Shown here: positions 8,711 through 17,249 of the stretch, piece after piece
Layout of the letters: each line of letters begins with the position of its first letter
Numbering within the stretch: position 1 is the stretch's first letter
From: Tritrichomonas musculus
Taxonomy: Eukaryota; Parabasalia; Tritrichomonadida; Tritrichomonadidae
Length of the DNA stretch: 64,000 bases
Reading direction: 5' to 3'
Assembly (NCBI GenBank): GCA_039105265.1
Contig: JAPFFF010000022.1
Span: forward strand, 2,232,001 to 2,296,000
The notes under the pieces: generated by a model
Told to the model about the DNA's origin: nothing
What the model saw: the letters and a program-made list of their open reading frames with translations, nothing else
The model's database searches: none
Made by a program: the position numbers and the translations under genes

Positions 8711-11700
8711 TTAGTTATAATTAATAAAATAATTATTCGCTGTTAAGCCACTAACAAAAGGTGCGCATGATTGATTTGGTAAAACAATCATCTTTGTATG
8801 ACATCCTGTGAGAGCATTCTTGTTTACCGTTATTTTACTCATCTTATTGTTTTGCATCTGAAGATTTATATTCTTACCAAGCTTAATTGATTGATTATCA
8901 ATAATAGATTTGTAATCAGAAGACACAATATGGTTCTTCTTTAAAGATACACCTTTTAGTTTGAGTGATTTGGTTTGCCCATTACTGTTAAATATAGTAT
9001 AACATTTAGGTGCAAGAGCTATCATGTTTTCACCATATTTTTCAATGGCACAACCTAATATCTTTTTTTCGTCTTGAATAGTGTTGATTGATGGGTTAGG
9101 CATGAATTTATATACATTCTTGTCATAGAACTCTTTGTTTTTAATAACGTAATCAAATAATTGTTCAGGACCTTCATTTGGGTTCCCAGCAACTGCAAAA
9201 TATGCTGAATCAGTATCACCCTCTATAAAATGTAGTCTATCCATATCAAAACAATTATTCATAAAATCGTAATAAAATGTGAGATACCAAAACTTTGCGT
9301 TATCAAGAGTCCACAATGATTCTTGAATGCATGTATTGCAATGATATGATTTGGGTGATTGTTGAATTAAAAATGTATTATCACTTAATTGTGCTCCACC
9401 CATATAAGTTTGAGAGATGATATATTGATAAGCTTTATTTGCATCACATATCTTGACTTTACTGAATTTCTCAGAGTTCATCCCATCATATCCATATGAA
9501 CCGTTCATAGATATTTTATAGAATTTCTCATTCGCTACGCTCAAGTCTCCTTCAGAGCCATTCCCTTTACTAACACCACTAATAATATCCTGACGTTTTT
9601 GCATAAAAGTGCTAACAAATTCATTAAATCCTGTATGAGCTTCATATTGTGAAACAGATTTAACATCATCAATAATCAATCCGTGGTCTAACAGAAACCA
9701 GAGATAATAATTTGAGAAAATCATGTATTCATCATGAGTATCAAGAAGCATTGTAAGCTTGCGTTCTTCCATATCTGTAGAAGTTAATTTATTTGTTTTC
9801 ATGTAATTGTACATATAAGTGCCAATTGTTGATTCATCGTTTTTGATATTGATATTGCGAAACACAGGAGGTAAATTGATAAAATAGTTTATTTTTGAGG
9901 TGGGACATTTTAGTTTAACTTCAGCGTAGAACAAATATGATGGTTTATTTGAGAATCTTGATGAGTTTGTTATGATATCGAGGCATCTCTTTTTTGAAGC
10001 TTTATCTTTAACATCAATTCGTCTAATAAATGCTCCAGGCATATACATTATACCTCCATGATACTTATTAAATTCATGTTTACAAGATGAGAATGATGAT
10101 GGATACAAAGAATTAAAATCGATACCAACAACATGAGATTGAACATTAGAAGTATCATATGACAAAACTCCTTTATTGTCAATATAGCGAAATTTATTAA
10201 TATGAGTCTCATCTTTAATGTTTACTCGATGCATTACATTAGAGAGTCCTCCTGTGATAGCATTTCTTATTGAATAATATTCACGTTCATCGTTGATGAG
10301 TGTTGGTAAATGATGTAATTTACAATATTTTTTTAATTGGATTCTTAGAGTTGTTATTTTAGGGTCATCACGTTTACGAAGTTTATTACATTCAGCACAT
10401 GCTAATAAGCAGTTATCAATTTGGTGACCTTTATTATTGTCAATTCTATCTAATGTAGGCTTATTTTGATAAGTAAAATGTTCATGACATAAATGGCATT
10501 TCCCTTTATTTGGGTCGTCATACATTTTCATAAAAGCTTCGAAATCATTTTCTGACACACATTTTGTTAAATCTCGTTGTGGTTTTTTAGGGTTTAATCT
10601 ATTGTATTTCTCATCTTGATTATAATAACTATCACATTTATATTGCCACCATTTCTTGCTTGGTTTGAATGTATTATATTTATTTGTAATCCCAATGTTG
10701 TTTCTCGGATTAAAATCTTTATAAGCCAAAGCATATTTGATGCACGAAGCATTCTTTGATAATGAGAGATTTGAAAGTAAATCAACATTGTATTGAGCAT
10801 TGAGTGCTATTAGATTATCAATAGGTTTAATCATCATTTCAACATCATTATCATTGTATGCTAATAGGTAGTCCCATCGTGTTGCAAAACGTTTTGAATC
10901 TTCAAGATAAGCATCATATTCTTCTTTAGTGAGAGGATTCTTTTGATTGAGATAGCTATAAAAATCATCATATGAAAATGGTTCTGATTTTGATAATACT
11001 TCATTGTAGTTCTTGTCGTTGATTGCTTCGTAAGGAAACACACCTTTTATATCACAAGCTTTAGCTTGGGTATTGCTTTGTAATTCATTGATACCACCAC
11101 AAACGCTCACGTTTGAGTCAACGATTACGTTGCCAAAATCTTCGCCAAATTGCTTTAATGTACCTCCTGCAACAAATGATTGAGCATCTATGAATCTCAA
11201 TTTAGTTGGATGATTATCTGATGTGAGAATGAATTGTTTTAATGAAGATAGGGTACCAATTATTGAATTTTGTTCGACTTTCCAGAAAGAATGATTAAAA
11301 TATTGTTTAAATAAATTGCTGTCAAAACGTGATGAGTTAAACCCTAATACAGTAATTACATTCATATTTTTGTTAATAGAGGTATCTGGTAAGAATGAGT
11401 CATAATATGATATCTTATCTGCATAGACTTTCATTGATTGCTCGAACAACCATTTTATCCATTGTGGTATGAACTCTTGAGAGTCTCTTAATGAGAAATT
11501 CTTTGTTGTCAAGCCGTTTGATGATTTCACACAAGATGAAACTGACAACGGAATTAACCTTGAATTTATTGTTGTTGAATCAGAGATTGATTTATTTATT
11601 GATTGCTCCATTGTTTCGAAATCATATGTTATATAATATATTTCTGGTTTCCATTGAAGATTATATGCTAAACAGTATTCATAAACAGGGTTATTCAATA

Positions 11701-13381
11701 TATGAGGACAATAAGGTAAAGCTTCTTTAACTGGTATGAAGTTCTTTTTAAATACACCATCACAGTGTTTAACATGAGAATCAAACCTGTTAAAATTCTT
11801 TGAACCATAATGAATATATGAATTACATTTAGGGCAAATATGTATTTGGGTAAGCTTTTCAGGATTCTTGATGTACATTATATGGATGATTTGATTTTGA
11901 GTGAAAAGTAATGCAGAATATGTTGTAAATGTTTTATCGAAAAACCACTGCTCTGATAAATCATAATATTGCTCAGAATCTGTCTTGTGAAACTCATATA
12001 TGTTAACATTAATGTGATTCTTTTGTGCTAAATCTTTCATCTGCTCCATTGAAACACCTTTGAATTCATTAAGTATTTTCTTACCTTCATTTGGAATCTT
12101 TGTGTTGTATATTATATTGTGTTCTTTAAGAAGTAGTTTCTTAGCGATTTTGGTTCGTTCTTTAGTTTTATATTTTTTGGTATTTGCTAGTTCTTCATTT
12201 AAACATACAGCTAAGAATCTGAAGAAACATAGTTTATCATCTTCATTATCACATATTATGAAATCATTTTTGATGAATTCTATTGGTAAATCCTTTATGC
12301 GACCAGTTATCTTTCTCATTCTTGAAACTGTAAAAGCTATTGAACCAACTAATATAAGTTTTGTGCTTGATGATTCTGTCTCATATGAGTGTAAAACAGA
12401 TTCAATATAGAGTTTAACAATATCAAGGTCTTCAAGTTTACTGATGATGATGGGGACCATTGATTGATAGTTTTTCCAAATAATATCTCTAGCTTTATAA
12501 TCGTATTTCTCTTCTAATGATTCAAAATCATAAGTGTATGTTTCGAAGACTCCTGATAGTTGAAAATGAACCTTAAATGGTTTCAGCTCTTTCTTGTATA
12601 CATTGTGAAGACACTCAAAGATATTATCTAATGATGCAATTTGATTGAAATAATATGTTGTTATCGGCTTGCCACTGTCTTTGCGTTGTATAGTATTTTC
12701 AGATGGATATTTATTATAGTGATTCCATTCATTTACAGCTCTATCGAAATCATGTGGCTCGTTAATCATAAGGAAATCACTATGTTTTGATGTGAAATTG
12801 TGTGCGCATTTATTGAGGTATTCATATATTTCTTCATTCTCTGGAATGTAATACTTTTGATGGTTTTTGATTAATGGAGCATCTGGGATTATCAGTTTTT
12901 CAGTCTTCTGTAATACAGGATGTTGTTGTTGTTTTATTAATTGTATTGCATCATCAACTGCTTCATAAGCCCTATTAATAGCTTCTTTTATCTCGAATTC
13001 TCTCTCGATTTGTTGTTGTTTTGTGTTGAAATAGCGTTCATCTTCTTCATTAATATCTTCTTCAAAGTAATCATCACGTTTGAGTATATCTTGGTAGTGC
13101 TGTTCATGCGAATCATCCAATATTTGTTTAAGTTTATGCTCATGTATAATGAAACTATCTATTTCTTCTGCATTTGGTAAATCATTTTTAATAAATCTGT
13201 GGGCATTACGATTATTAAGCCAATCACATAATACTTCTACGTTTTTCCTTCTATTCCAAGCTTCTGTTTTAGCAGTTGTTGTAATTGGTAGATTTGCATT
13301 GAAAAGTGTATTGATAGAATTGATTAATTCAACAATATCATCATTACTAATATTTTTAAGTGATCGGTAATCGTATCGCAT
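8711..13381 (-). CDS. Protein-primed family-B DNA polymerase with internal HNH domain
   Basis: This 1556-residue polymerase would replicate the element by protein priming, as known for Polinton and adenovirus enzymes. The N-terminal half (about 1-560) is helical and ends with a likely zinc site (CPKCNSYI, then HVKHC, near residue 530). The exonuclease follows: TYDFETM near 589, GFNSSRFDSNLF and YNDNDVEM. An HNH/endonuclease-VII-like insert with CHLCHEHF, DRIDNN and CAECN lies around residues 955-1005. The polymerase motifs are DFNSLYPS near 1087 (A), KISMNGSYG near 1290 (B) and GDTDS near 1390 (C). All catalytic Asp residues are present, so it looks intact. A hairpin-encoded peptide (LQSNTQAKACD) lies between exonuclease and polymerase parts. 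It is distant from the polymerases at 42379 and 52425 and is the last gene before the E2 terminus; the ATG is preceded by a T-rich tract. Confidence 0.93.
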   Translation of the reverse strand: MRYDYRSLKNISNDDIVELINSINTLFNANLPITTTAKTEAWNRRKNVEVLCDWLNNRNAHRFIKNDLPNAEEIDSFIIHEHKLKQILDDSHEQHYQDILKRDDYFEEDINEEDERYFNTKQQQIEREFEIKEAINRAYEAVDDAIQLIKQQQHPVLQKTEKLIIPDAPLIKNHQKYYIPENEEIYEYLNKCAHNFTSKHSDFLMINEPHDFDRAVNEWNHYNKYPSENTIQRKDSGKPITTYYFNQIASLDNIFECLHNVYKKELKPFKVHFQLSGVFETYTYDFESLEEKYDYKARDIIWKNYQSMVPIIISKLEDLDIVKLYIESVLHSYETESSSTKLILVGSIAFTVSRMRKITGRIKDLPIEFIKNDFIICDNEDDKLCFFRFLAVCLNEELANTKKYKTKERTKIAKKLLLKEHNIIYNTKIPNEGKKILNEFKGVSMEQMKDLAQKNHINVNIYEFHKTDSEQYYDLSEQWFFDKTFTTYSALLFTQNQIIHIMYIKNPEKLTQIHICPKCNSYIHYGSKNFNRFDSHVKHCDGVFKKNFIPVKEALPYCPHILNNPVYEYCLAYNLQWKPEIYYITYDFETMEQSINKSISDSTTINSRLIPLSVSSCVKSSNGLTTKNFSLRDSQEFIPQWIKWLFEQSMKVYADKISYYDSFLPDTSINKNMNVITVLGFNSSRFDSNLFKQYFNHSFWKVEQNSIIGTLSSLKQFILTSDNHPTKLRFIDAQSFVAGGTLKQFGEDFGNVIVDSNVSVCGGINELQSNTQAKACDIKGVFPYEAINDKNYNEVLSKSEPFSYDDFYSYLNQKNPLTKEEYDAYLEDSKRFATRWDYLLAYNDNDVEMMIKPIDNLIALNAQYNVDLLSNLSLSKNASCIKYALAYKDFNPRNNIGITNKYNTFKPSKKWWQYKCDSYYNQDEKYNRLNPKKPQRDLTKCVSENDFEAFMKMYDDPNKGKCHLCHEHFTYQNKPTLDRIDNNKGHQIDNCLLACAECNKLRKRDDPKITTLRIQLKKYCKLHHLPTLINDEREYYSIRNAITGGLSNVMHRVNIKDETHINKFRYIDNKGVLSYDTSNVQSHVVGIDFNSLYPSSFSSCKHEFNKYHGGIMYMPGAFIRRIDVKDKASKKRCLDIITNSSRFSNKPSYLFYAEVKLKCPTSKINYFINLPPVFRNINIKNDESTIGTYMYNYMKTNKLTSTDMEERKLTMLLDTHDEYMIFSNYYLWFLLDHGLIIDDVKSVSQYEAHTGFNEFVSTFMQKRQDIISGVSKGNGSEGDLSVANEKFYKISMNGSYGYDGMNSEKFSKVKICDANKAYQYIISQTYMGGAQLSDNTFLIQQSPKSYHCNTCIQESLWTLDNAKFWYLTFYYDFMNNCFDMDRLHFIEGDTDSAYFAVAGNPNEGPEQLFDYVIKNKEFYDKNVYKFMPNPSINTIQDEKKILGCAIEKYGENMIALAPKCYTIFNSNGQTKSLKLKGVSLKKNHIVSSDYKSIIDNQSIKLGKNINLQMQNNKMSKITVNKNALTGCHTKMIVLPNQSCAPFVSGLTANNYFINYN
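11053..11084. repeat. Second copy of the AAGCT-type double hairpin, inside the polymerase gene
   Basis: CAAGCT-TT-AGCTTG (11055-11068) is identical to the copy at 8504-8517. The second hairpin is ATTGC-TTT-GTAAT (11072-11084), where the outer pair changed from C-G to A-T on both sides; this compensatory change suggests the fold matters. It is in frame and encodes part of NTQAKACD. Confidence 0.7.
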
Positions 13382-13671
13382 TTGGGTGGAAATAAAAAAT
13401 TAATTTTTGATAATCGATGGATTTAAATTTTATGGCGTTCACAAGCTGTCAATTGGAGGCTCAAATTATTCGACTCCAAAAAAGTGCTAGAAATCATTGA
13501 GTTTCATAGTTGGGGCTCACAGTGTTGTAGACAGTGAGCTAGAAAACCTTGAGTTCTGAAAATGGGTTAGAAAATAAGGAAAATCGCATGAAACCCTTGG
13601 GCGACTAACATGGAGTAGACCGTCAGATGTGATTAATTATCTGACCCCCAATACGCACATACTACACTACT
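13382..13671. repeat. Right terminus of element E2
   Basis: This is non-coding sequence from the polymerase start to ACTACT at 13666-13671. Read inward on the minus strand it begins AGTAGTGTAGTATGTGCGTA and then TTGGGGGTC, matching the E1 terminus (AGTAGTATATGTATGTTCGT, then ATTGGTGGTC) in its outer 30 bases but not further in. At 13672 the sequence switches abruptly to the inverted copy of the E1 terminal repeat. E2 therefore appears to have inserted into the terminal repeat of E3. No other gene is visible in this stretch. Confidence 0.65.
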
Positions 13672-13864
13672 CAGGGTTTAAATTTTAATTAGCCTCCATA
13701 ATCTGTTGTAGAACAAGGCCTGTCATAAAGCGCTAAACACTCATTTTAAAATTAATTCCAAAGTTAATTCGGGATTTAAAATTTAAATAAGGGCTCCAGA
13801 ATGAACCTGAGAACAAGTTATAAAATTTTAAATTAAGAATTTGTTTTTTTTATCTTATTTAAAA
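13672..13864. repeat. Truncated terminal repeat of element E3 (inverted match to 2243-2429)
   Basis: Starting with CAGGGTTTAAATTTTAATTA, this is the reverse complement of the sequence ending at 2429, with scattered differences. The outermost 108 bp present in E1 (2430-2537) are missing here, having been displaced by the E2 terminus. Homology continues rightward through the small gene and into the fibre C-terminus to about 14645, so each arm is close to 1 kb. Confidence 0.65.
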
Positions 13865-14242
13865 ATGCAACAACGCATCGACCATATCATTTCTGAATTA
13901 CTTGCTTTAAAATCTGAAATTGAAACAAAGCAAACCGAATCAACTGAACAACCAATTGAACCATCAACTGAATCAACTGAATCAACTGAACAATCAAATG
14001 AATTAAATCCTATACGAAGAAGAACAAATCGCTCATTTCCATTAAACAAATCGAAGTTTTTAAATGATGAACAGAGAGACCAAGTTCTCCAATTCGCTTC
14101 TGACCATAAAGAAACAATTATGAACCAACCAAGGTCTAATCGAATTCAATTCCTTCAGAATCTAATTCGTGAACAATTAAATATCAATTTATCGTTATAT
14201 ATGACGGGAAAGCTGATTCAAATAATCTCATCCAACAATTAA
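13865..14242 (+). CDS. Small terminus-proximal protein of the NRSFPLNKSK family
   Basis: This 125-residue protein is almost identical to the product of 1834-2235, apart from length changes in the linker, here made of repeated EQPIEPSTESTEST-like units. The C-terminal 80 residues match fully. I chose the ATG at 13865 after TTATTTAAAA rather than an upstream TTG, because the left copy starts at the same MQQRIDHI. It lies just inside the truncated E3 terminal repeat and converges on the fibre gene. Coiled-coil plus helical domain is the best structural guess; the function is not recognised. Confidence 0.72.
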   Translation: MQQRIDHIISELLALKSEIETKQTESTEQPIEPSTESTESTEQSNELNPIRRRTNRSFPLNKSKFLNDEQRDQVLQFASDHKETIMNQPRSNRIQFLQNLIREQLNINLSLYMTGKLIQIISSNN

Positions 14243-14268
14243 GCTAAAAAAAATTTTTTTTATACTAT

Positions 14269-17235
14269 TTATGCCTTAAAGCATGCAAGTGTTTTATTAT
14301 CTATTATTGCAGTTATGATACCAACAGTCATACGTTTAATCTTTGATGTTATTGCAGTTTCACCACTAAGAATCTTCAATTTATTATCTTCATTATCAAT
14401 AAATACTTCATCCCTAATACCATAACAAGATGAATCATCAACTTTCAAAAGATAATCGCCATGGGAACTAAATGTTATAGCATTATTTTTTTCATCAATT
14501 CTAACACAAATACCAACATATTCTTTCCATGAACCAGTAGTTTTGACACTGCAAATACAATCTGTAGTATCATTCACAGTTGAAAGTACCCAAGTATCAC
14601 CAACATGTTTATAAACCTTACCGGTCATATATACTGGAGCTCCAATAACGAAATCATTAACAGAGTTCATTGATGATTCAATCGGGGAGTAATGAGTGAT
14701 TGTATTTGAACCATTTGATGTTATCTTACCGTTAACATGTAAATTTGAATCAATTGTTGTATTTCTTCCTGATGGAGAAACTTCATAAGAAAATGCGTTT
14801 GAATTATTCAATATTACTCTATAACGAGCTAAATTACCTTGATTATAATATTGTATTTTTGCACATTTTGCTGAATTAAGACCAAGAATTATATTTGATT
14901 CATATAAATTTGGATTTCCTTGATATACCTTTAAACAATCTGCATCTACACCATCTATTTCTAAATCACCATATGTTATAAAAACATTATTATGAAAAAT
15001 GGTATGTTCTATATCCCAACCAATAATATTTGCACAACCTGTAACACCTAAAACACCTAAACCAGTATAAAAACCGAAAGTAGCAGCTTCATTTTCATTT
15101 GTACCTATGCCTGCTATTAACAAGGTTTTTAAATCTGATTCTGTAGTATTTGTATCTAATATTGACAATGTACCTTTAATAGTTGAATTACCTTCTTTGG
15201 GAACATATCGTTCGGCACAAGAATCCAAAGACGCCTGAAGAGCTTCATTAGTCATAATATTTGTTAAAAACATTGATGCTTTAGCTGATAATGGTTTATC
15301 ATCATTATCCATCATTTTCTGTATGGCTTCTTCTGGTAATTTCTTTTTCGGGTTCAATTGCAACTCACTATTTTTGAGAATATATTCATTTAAATCTTTA
15401 TGAAGTAATAGTTTATCTTCAGGAATAACTTTAAATGCAGAGTCAATGATTACAGAACCAATAGCAGGAATTCCAGAATGCACACCGTAAAGAATTCCAT
15501 TGATATCATCCCAAGCAATCACGACATCTGGTTCTCTACTGAGATACATTATGTGCCAATTATAATTACCTGGATAATCAACGGAATCAATACTCTTATT
15601 GATTTCATCGGTTTTGAATATGATATCAATATCTTGAATTACTTCAGGTAAATTAGCTTGTGAAAGCATCTTACCAACCAATTTACTACCTTCACAGAAT
15701 TCAATATGAGCGGTTTGTTTAGCTTCTATATCACCGGAATCAATGATTTCATCTTTATATTCAACTGTTAATGGAATATATTTTGCAGAATATGTCAAAT
15801 CGTTTTTCTTTCGATATTCATCAAGATTATTATCACATTTACTTAATAATTCATTTATTAATGATAATGATGGAATAATTGATGTTGATTCTTTATTAGT
15901 TTCATAATCTGTTTTATTTGTTGATATCGCTAATGAATCTTGTTTAGCTTTAATTTTATCTAATAAATTATAATACATTTTCATAGATGATTTTTCACTT
16001 AATACTTCATAATCTTTTTCTTTCTCAATATCATTGAAAGTTAGTGTTTCATACTTTTCAATATCAAATAAATCACATCTTGTTGTTTCATCTTTTAATA
16101 CAGCAGCTTCTATCATCATATCTAAAGTACTTTTCCATATATAATTTATAGCCAATTGTGGTGATAAAACATTATTATCATTAACAGCTTCTTGAAGATT
16201 ATTCCAGAATATTTCATTATCGTCATTATATATTGTTTCATCTTTAAGTATTTCAATATTATTGTTTGTTAATTCACTTTTTAATGCATAATCATTTAAT
16301 TGAGTGCTTAGGTCATCTTTGTTGACATATTTTTTATTTGTATAATCTATGGTCGGGATTGATGAGTTATCCATTACGTAGAACTCTGTAATAGTAGTTG
16401 GAGGTGCCCAGCCGTTGTTATTATATATAAAGCCATCATAATTGTCTGAACTGGTTGCGTAATAGATGCAAATTCCTTTGTAGTTTTCATTATTTGCAGT
16501 ACCAGATAATATGTATTCAACATAAGCATCACCATCATCAGTTTCACGCGAAAACACATAATATCCGTCAGTATAAGCACTCGTTTTTTTGAAATAGATA
16601 TATATACCTAAATCATGAGCTTTAGTAAGAAATTCAGAGTCTTTCGTAAGATTATGTCTGACACGACTCACATTTTCAGTTTCAAATCTCAAGTTATTAA
16701 ATCCATCAATTTTATTAGAATCACTGTATATCTTGTCTTTCGTTAAACAGTTTCCGAGGTCATTTTTCAATTCAGCTAATTTATTTTCAACGTCATCTGA
16801 TAAAACATACTTATCTAATTCATAAGCCAATTCATCCTCATCAACAAACTTCTCATCAGCTTGAGCGCTTGTATAATACGCTGTTAAGTCAACAGGTTCA
16901 GGTATGTCAGTTGATAATGCAAAGTTGTTAACAACGTAATCACGTAATGTATTAACAGCGTTTTCAATTTCTTCACTACTAGCATACTTTAATAATTCTT
17001 TATTGAATTCCTCTGTTTTCAAATAATCGAATAAATCAGTTGTTTTCGCGTACTCATCAAGATTCGTAAGCTTCGCATATGGTTTTAATAATTCTTTCAA
17101 TTCCTCAGTATTCAAGCTTGACCCTAAATTATTTCCGTTATTGCATTGGCAGGAATATTTCTTGATATATTCTATTATCAATTCATCAATTGTATTTACT
17201 TTTTTTATAGTACCCGCTTGTTCTATCGTGAACAT
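14269..17235 (-). CDS. Modular fibre-like surface protein (988 aa)
   Basis: The N-terminal 110 residues (MFTIEQAGTIKKVNTIDE, CQCNNGNNLGSS, LKPYAKLTNLDEYAK) and the C-terminal 120 residues (NTITHYSPIESS to LACFKA) match the fibre at 4641-8261. The middle is different, with its own beta-rich segments and a long helical region (NKTDYETNKESTSIIPSLSL area). This constant-ends, variable-middle layout is what adhesins under host selection show. The start is the ATG at 17235, shared with the paralogue; an upstream TTG would overlap the divergent gene and is less likely. It is the second gene from the E3 left end and its terminal 370 bp belong to the long inverted repeat. Confidence 0.8.
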   Translation of the reverse strand: MFTIEQAGTIKKVNTIDELIIEYIKKYSCQCNNGNNLGSSLNTEELKELLKPYAKLTNLDEYAKTTDLFDYLKTEEFNKELLKYASSEEIENAVNTLRDYVVNNFALSTDIPEPVDLTAYYTSAQADEKFVDEDELAYELDKYVLSDDVENKLAELKNDLGNCLTKDKIYSDSNKIDGFNNLRFETENVSRVRHNLTKDSEFLTKAHDLGIYIYFKKTSAYTDGYYVFSRETDDGDAYVEYILSGTANNENYKGICIYYATSSDNYDGFIYNNNGWAPPTTITEFYVMDNSSIPTIDYTNKKYVNKDDLSTQLNDYALKSELTNNNIEILKDETIYNDDNEIFWNNLQEAVNDNNVLSPQLAINYIWKSTLDMMIEAAVLKDETTRCDLFDIEKYETLTFNDIEKEKDYEVLSEKSSMKMYYNLLDKIKAKQDSLAISTNKTDYETNKESTSIIPSLSLINELLSKCDNNLDEYRKKNDLTYSAKYIPLTVEYKDEIIDSGDIEAKQTAHIEFCEGSKLVGKMLSQANLPEVIQDIDIIFKTDEINKSIDSVDYPGNYNWHIMYLSREPDVVIAWDDINGILYGVHSGIPAIGSVIIDSAFKVIPEDKLLLHKDLNEYILKNSELQLNPKKKLPEEAIQKMMDNDDKPLSAKASMFLTNIMTNEALQASLDSCAERYVPKEGNSTIKGTLSILDTNTTESDLKTLLIAGIGTNENEAATFGFYTGLGVLGVTGCANIIGWDIEHTIFHNNVFITYGDLEIDGVDADCLKVYQGNPNLYESNIILGLNSAKCAKIQYYNQGNLARYRVILNNSNAFSYEVSPSGRNTTIDSNLHVNGKITSNGSNTITHYSPIESSMNSVNDFVIGAPVYMTGKVYKHVGDTWVLSTVNDTTDCICSVKTTGSWKEYVGICVRIDEKNNAITFSSHGDYLLKVDDSSCYGIRDEVFIDNEDNKLKILSGETAITSKIKRMTVGIITAIIDNKTLACFKA

Positions 17236-17249
17236 TTTGGGAATAATAA
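17236..17249. promoter_or_regulatory. 14-bp divergent start-to-start gap
   Basis: Read from the 831-residue gene back toward the fibre, the two start codons are separated by TTATTATTCCCAAA or its complement. The gap has the same length as at 4636-4649, 59867-59880, and one less than at 46394-46408. Each side reads as an ATAAATG or AAAATG start context. Confidence 0.45.

Noticed and set aside
9540-9566. Another double hairpin inside the polymerase (GGCTCTGAAGGAGAC, TTGAG)
   Set aside because: The first stem has a mismatch and the second is not formed; too weak to count, though it may be a decayed copy.
13841-13864. Upstream TTG start for the small gene at 13865
   Set aside because: The inverted copy starts at the ATG, and the upstream bases are part of the T-rich tract.
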